Translations under genes and position numbers: made by a program
Notes under the pieces: model-generated
Databases searched by the model: none
What the model was told of the DNA's origin: nothing
The model's input: the letters and a program-made list of their open reading frames with translations, nothing else
Shown here: positions 6,426 to 8,971 of the stretch, in pieces
Layout of the letters: each line of letters opens with the position of its first letter
How positions within the stretch are numbered: the stretch's first letter is position 1
Assembly (NCBI GenBank): GCA_031271555.1
Contig: JAISVN010000085.1
Coordinates: 1 to 8,971 of the forward strand
DNA: 8,971 bases
Source of the DNA: Candidatus Methanoplasma sp.
GTDB lineage: Archaea; Thermoplasmatota; Thermoplasmata; Methanomassiliicoccales; Methanomethylophilaceae
Reading direction: 5' to 3'

Positions 6426-7862
6426 ATGACCTCGCATTCTCCAAAAATTATGTCAGACCATTCCATAGGAAAAAGAGCTAGGGCCATGATGCTTCTGGTT
6501 ATTGTGTTCGTCGCACTTATGGACGGTCTTGACGGAAGTATCGTGAACATAGCCCTGCCTACGATGGCGGAGAATTTCGGGACCGATACGGGAACAATAG
6601 CCTGGGTGAGCGTTGTGTATCTTGTGATGCTCGCAGGCCTCCTCATAACATTTGCCAGGGTCGCAAAGAACGGCCTCATAAAGAGGGTCCTTGTAATAGG
6701 CCTGATCCTGTTCACCGTAAGTTCGCTCTTCTGCGGCATATCGACAAGTTTCCAGATGATACTGGCCTTCAGACTCATTCAGGGTATCGGCGCGGCGATG
6801 ATGGCTGCGGCCATTCCGATGGTGTGCGTGAAATACCTTCCCGCAGAGAACCTCGGCCTCGGCATGGGCGTGCTCACGATGGGGGCTGCGCTCGGTTTCG
6901 CTCTGGGTCCTGCGGTAGGCGGGATAATAACGGACCTGGTCTCCTGGCACTGGATATTCCTGATCAACGTGCCGCTCGGCATTGCTGTCATACCCCTGAT
7001 GCTGAAGTTCATACCAAAGGATGAGGGATACAACGGCAAAAGTATGGATTTCACCGGCGTTGTGCTGCTGTTCTCAGCAATACTGTGCGGGGTCTTCGCC
7101 CTCGAGCGTGCGCCGTATTCTGAAAGCACACCCTTGGTCATTTCGGCGGCCATCGGATGCATTCTGTTCCTTGCCGCCTTTGTTGTGATCGAGCTGAGGA
7201 AAGAAGACCCTCTGCTCAACATTCGCGTATTCAAACACTGGAAATTCGACTCCGTGCTTATGGCATATACGGCATCCAACCTGGTCTACGTCGGGCTGCT
7301 GTACCTCATGCCGTTCTACATGAGCATCTGCATGGGCTTCTCTCCTCTCATAAGCGGCCTCCTCATCCTCATATCTCCGCTCCTTACTCTTTTGATATGC
7401 GTCCCTGTATCAAGACTGTCGGACCGCATGGGAGAGCGCAGGATATTCGCGATCGCAGCGTGCGGGATCCTGACCGCTGGGTGCATAATAATGGTCCTGT
7501 TCGCAGAGAAAATGGCCATCATACCGCTTTTAGCCACCCTCGTATGCATGGGTCTGATGTGGGCGCTTAGCGGCGGACCTATGGCAAGCCGCATCATCGA
7601 GAATGTCATGGACGAGAGCAGGGAGATGGGTTCTTCGATAATGACCCAATTCATCTACATGGGGGGCGCTGTCGGCACCGCGCTCTTTGCGATGCTTTTC
7701 ACACTGGGGTCCAGATCCGGCAATGTGAGCTTCTCAGACCTTTCGCAGGATGTGTTCCTTGACGGCTTCGTGTTCGCTGCGATCGTCGCCGCTGCGATCT
7801 GTGCTGTGACCGTCGTTTTGTCTTTCATAGTCAGAGAACAGAAAAAGGTGCCAAAGGATTGA
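6426..7862 (+). CDS. MFS exporter, DHA2 (EmrB/QacA-like, 14-helix) family
   Basis: A 478-residue major facilitator protein, probably a proton-driven drug or metabolite exporter. Numbering from the ATG at 6426: the helix 1 motif LDGSIVNIALP (35-45), an RLIQGIGAA segment in helix 4 (116-124), and the exporter-specific motif C, GPAVGG (161-166), followed by SWHWIFLINVPLG, the signature of the 14-helix group. The motif A loop after helix 2 (RVAKNGLIKR) is degenerate. The frame stays open upstream to an ATG at 6225, but the 67 extra residues are polar, Cys/Arg-rich and unlike any MFS N-terminus, and the TATA box at 6390 supports 6426. ATG 6450 is a second possible start. Substrate is not predictable. 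The stop lies 3 bases from the convergent thioesterase stop. Confidence 0.9.
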   Translation: MTSHSPKIMSDHSIGKRARAMMLLVIVFVALMDGLDGSIVNIALPTMAENFGTDTGTIAWVSVVYLVMLAGLLITFARVAKNGLIKRVLVIGLILFTVSSLFCGISTSFQMILAFRLIQGIGAAMMAAAIPMVCVKYLPAENLGLGMGVLTMGAALGFALGPAVGGIITDLVSWHWIFLINVPLGIAVIPLMLKFIPKDEGYNGKSMDFTGVVLLFSAILCGVFALERAPYSESTPLVISAAIGCILFLAAFVVIELRKEDPLLNIRVFKHWKFDSVLMAYTASNLVYVGLLYLMPFYMSICMGFSPLISGLLILISPLLTLLICVPVSRLSDRMGERRIFAIAACGILTAGCIIMVLFAEKMAIIPLLATLVCMGLMWALSGGPMASRIIENVMDESREMGSSIMTQFIYMGGAVGTALFAMLFTLGSRSGNVSFSDLSQDVFLDGFVFAAIVAAAICAVTVVLSFIVREQKKVPKD

Positions 7863-7865
7863 AAC

Positions 7866-8255
7866 TCAACTCTGTACCCTTGAAACCGCTTTCCTCATGA
7901 ATTTTTCATTGTTCACCAAAAACCTTTCATGTTTTCCTGAACCCACTTCCCCTGCCGAGTCCCAGACCTTTACATCGAATACCATTCTCGATCTGTCGGT
8001 CTCCGTGAGCTCCACTCTGCAGAAGACCTCCTCTCCAACGACTGACGGTGCTGTGTGCTGTATGTCGAGGGATGTTCCCACGGTGCTTTCCCCCTCACCC
8101 AGGAAGGTTTGGACGCACTCGGAGGCCGTCTTTTCGATCAGCAGTATCATGGCGGGCGTCGCGAAGACAGGAAGCGTTCCGCTTCCCCATGCCATAGCAG
8201 TTCCGTCGTCTGTGACCTTTACCCTTCCTTCATTGGAGGTCCCTAATGGTATCAT
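7866..8255 (-). CDS. FlK-like acyl-CoA thioesterase (hot-dog fold)
   Basis: A 129-residue single-domain hot-dog protein of the fluoroacetyl-CoA thioesterase-like family. The FlK catalytic residues are present with identical spacing: T33, E41, H67 and R111 correspond to Streptomyces cattleya FlK Thr42, Glu50, His76 and Arg120. The context is also typical (LPVFATPAMILLIE and VGTSLDIQHTAP). It should hydrolyse a short acyl-CoA in the cytosol. Fluoroacetyl-CoA is unlikely as the natural substrate, since homologues occur widely in organisms with no link to fluoroacetate, and the true substrate is unknown. The ATG at 8255 gives the usual N-terminus, and an in-frame stop lies about 25 bases upstream. 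It diverges from the HRDC-DUF4011 gene across a 79-base shared promoter region. Confidence 0.88.
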   Translation of the reverse strand: MIPLGTSNEGRVKVTDDGTAMAWGSGTLPVFATPAMILLIEKTASECVQTFLGEGESTVGTSLDIQHTAPSVVGEEVFCRVELTETDRSRMVFDVKVWDSAGEVGSGKHERFLVNNEKFMRKAVSRVQS

Positions 8256-8274
8256 GTATGAACAATCCTGCCTG

Positions 8275-8283
8275 ATGTATTAA
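8275..8283 (-). promoter_or_regulatory. candidate TATA box of the thioesterase gene
   Basis: On the minus strand this reads ATTAATACA, centred about 25 bases before the ATG at 8255, giving a leaderless start. The AT-rich tract at 8301-8310 also reads as a TATA on the minus strand and would give a leader of about 25 bases. A single element could therefore serve both divergent genes. Confidence 0.35.
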
Positions 8284-8300
8284 TCCGTTGGGTCCACCGA

Positions 8301-8310
8301 GATATATAAT
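8301..8310 (+). promoter_or_regulatory. TATA box of the HRDC-DUF4011 gene
   Basis: GATATATAAT is a strong TATA match centred about 29 bases before the ATG at 8335. No Shine-Dalgarno precedes the ATG, so the transcript should be leaderless or nearly so. Confidence 0.65.
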
Positions 8311-8326
8311 TAATGGGAACCCATTA
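8311..8326. promoter_or_regulatory. perfect palindrome between TATA and start, probable operator
   Basis: TAATGGG-AA-CCCATTA is a perfect inverted repeat with 7-base arms and a 2-base spacer. It abuts the TATA box and ends 8 bases before the ATG at 8335. A dimeric regulator bound here would be expected to block polymerase recruitment or initiation. It could also affect the divergent thioesterase gene. Confidence 0.55.
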
Positions 8327-8334
8327 TAGCTCTC

Positions 8335-8971
8335 ATGGGACTAGAAGAGGACCTCTACTCTGAACTTTTGGAACTACGGGAACAGATAAGAGAGGACCGC
8401 ACGAACTCGACAGGGCGAGTGCCTACCGTATGCACCGATGAAGCATTGAGGGAAATGGCACAGAGGGTCCCTACCAAAGCGGATGATTTTGCAGCTATAC
8501 CTGGCGTCGGCCAGAGGTTCGTCGAACTCTACGGGGATGAGTTCCTCTCCGTGACCAAGAAATATGCCGTGACCGCCGCGAGAGGTTCCAACATGGACAA
8601 CGATGTCGCGCAGACGCTGCGCGAACTCCAGAAGAAACTTGTCAACATCAGCAGGAACAACCGCCTCCTCTATCTTGGGAAGATATACAAGAAAACATCC
8701 TTCGACCTCACGACGATACCCGAACTGGACCTCATGGGCCTGATATTCGGAAAGAAGAGATCGCTCAAACTCTGCGATTCAACGAGAAGCGCCGAGGACC
8801 TTCGCGTATTCAAGCACCTCAACGAGTTGATCAGAGAAGTGAACAGGGACATGAGGGACAAGGGTCAATACGACCTGTACATAGGATATCCTTTCGTCGA
8901 AGGAAAGCTCCCGGGAGAGGATTTCGACATACGCGCGCCGCTTGCGCTGTTCCCGGTGATATTGGACAAAG
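8335..8971 (+). CDS. HRDC domain plus DUF4011-like protein, probable SF1 helicase, 3'-truncated
   Basis: The frame is open from the ATG at 8335 to the window end (212 codons plus one base), so only the N-terminus is visible. Residues about 7-77 form an HRDC domain, a small helical nucleic-acid-binding module of RecQ and RNase D: LYSELLELREQI, then TDEALREMAQRVP (34-46), IPGVGQRFVELYGDEFL (55-71). After a short linker, ELQKKLVNISRNNRLLYLGK (97-116) resembles the start of DUF4011, which heads large superfamily 1 helicases that often end in a Vsr-like nuclease and DUF3320. The helicase motifs would lie beyond the window and are inferred. HRDC is more usual at the C-terminus of helicases, so an N-terminal copy is notable. 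Start choice is supported by the TATA box 29 bases upstream. Confidence 0.8.
   Translation, partial: MGLEEDLYSELLELREQIREDRTNSTGRVPTVCTDEALREMAQRVPTKADDFAAIPGVGQRFVELYGDEFLSVTKKYAVTAARGSNMDNDVAQTLRELQKKLVNISRNNRLLYLGKIYKKTSFDLTTIPELDLMGLIFGKKRSLKLCDSTRSAEDLRVFKHLNELIREVNRDMRDKGQYDLYIGYPFVEGKLPGEDFDIRAPLALFPVILDK

Noticed and set aside
1..8971. CRISPR array, rRNA, integrase or transposase
   Set aside because: No regularly spaced direct repeats, rRNA signatures, or recombinase/transposase-like reading frames were seen on either strand.

Overview
The window looks like chromosomal DNA from a euryarchaeon, most likely Thermoplasmata and perhaps a Methanomassiliicoccales-type methanogen. The tyrosyl-tRNA synthetase and the hypoxanthine/guanine phosphoribosyltransferase are of archaeal type. 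Most independent genes have an archaeal TATA box about 25-35 bases before the start codon with no Shine-Dalgarno sequence, which fits leaderless transcripts. ATA (Ile) and AGA/AGG (Arg) codons are common. None of the eight visible stop codons is TAG, which is compatible with, but does not prove, a pyrrolysine-using lineage. The lineage call is inference.

Layout. Bases 1-2185 (+) hold the 3' part of an ABC-2 type permease gene followed after 4 bases by a DHH-family phosphoesterase gene. This pair runs into a convergent tyrS (2178-3245, -) with an 8-base tail overlap. Bases 3328-4200 differ in character: an AT-rich gene for an unrecognised two-helix membrane protein lies between two 23-base imperfect inverted repeats, which suggests a small inserted cassette. 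Then come hpt (4275-4841, +), a lone TctA-family membrane protein (4885-6168, +), a 257-base spacer with inverted repeats, and a DHA2-type MFS exporter (6426-7862, +). The exporter gene meets a convergent FlK-like acyl-CoA thioesterase gene (7866-8255, -). A 79-base divergent promoter region with a perfect 16-base palindrome separates the thioesterase from the last gene (8335 to the window end, +). That gene encodes an HRDC domain followed by a DUF4011-like segment, probably the start of a large superfamily 1 helicase.

How the genes relate. Most are housekeeping genes (tRNA charging, purine salvage, phosphoester hydrolysis) or transport genes, and no single pathway joins them. The accessory signals are the inverted-repeat-bounded cassette and the HRDC-DUF4011 gene with its palindrome. 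DUF4011 helicases include candidate and tested antiviral proteins, so the right end may enter a defence or DNA-processing locus, but the decisive domains lie beyond the window. I found no CRISPR array, rRNA, tRNA, transposase or integrase.
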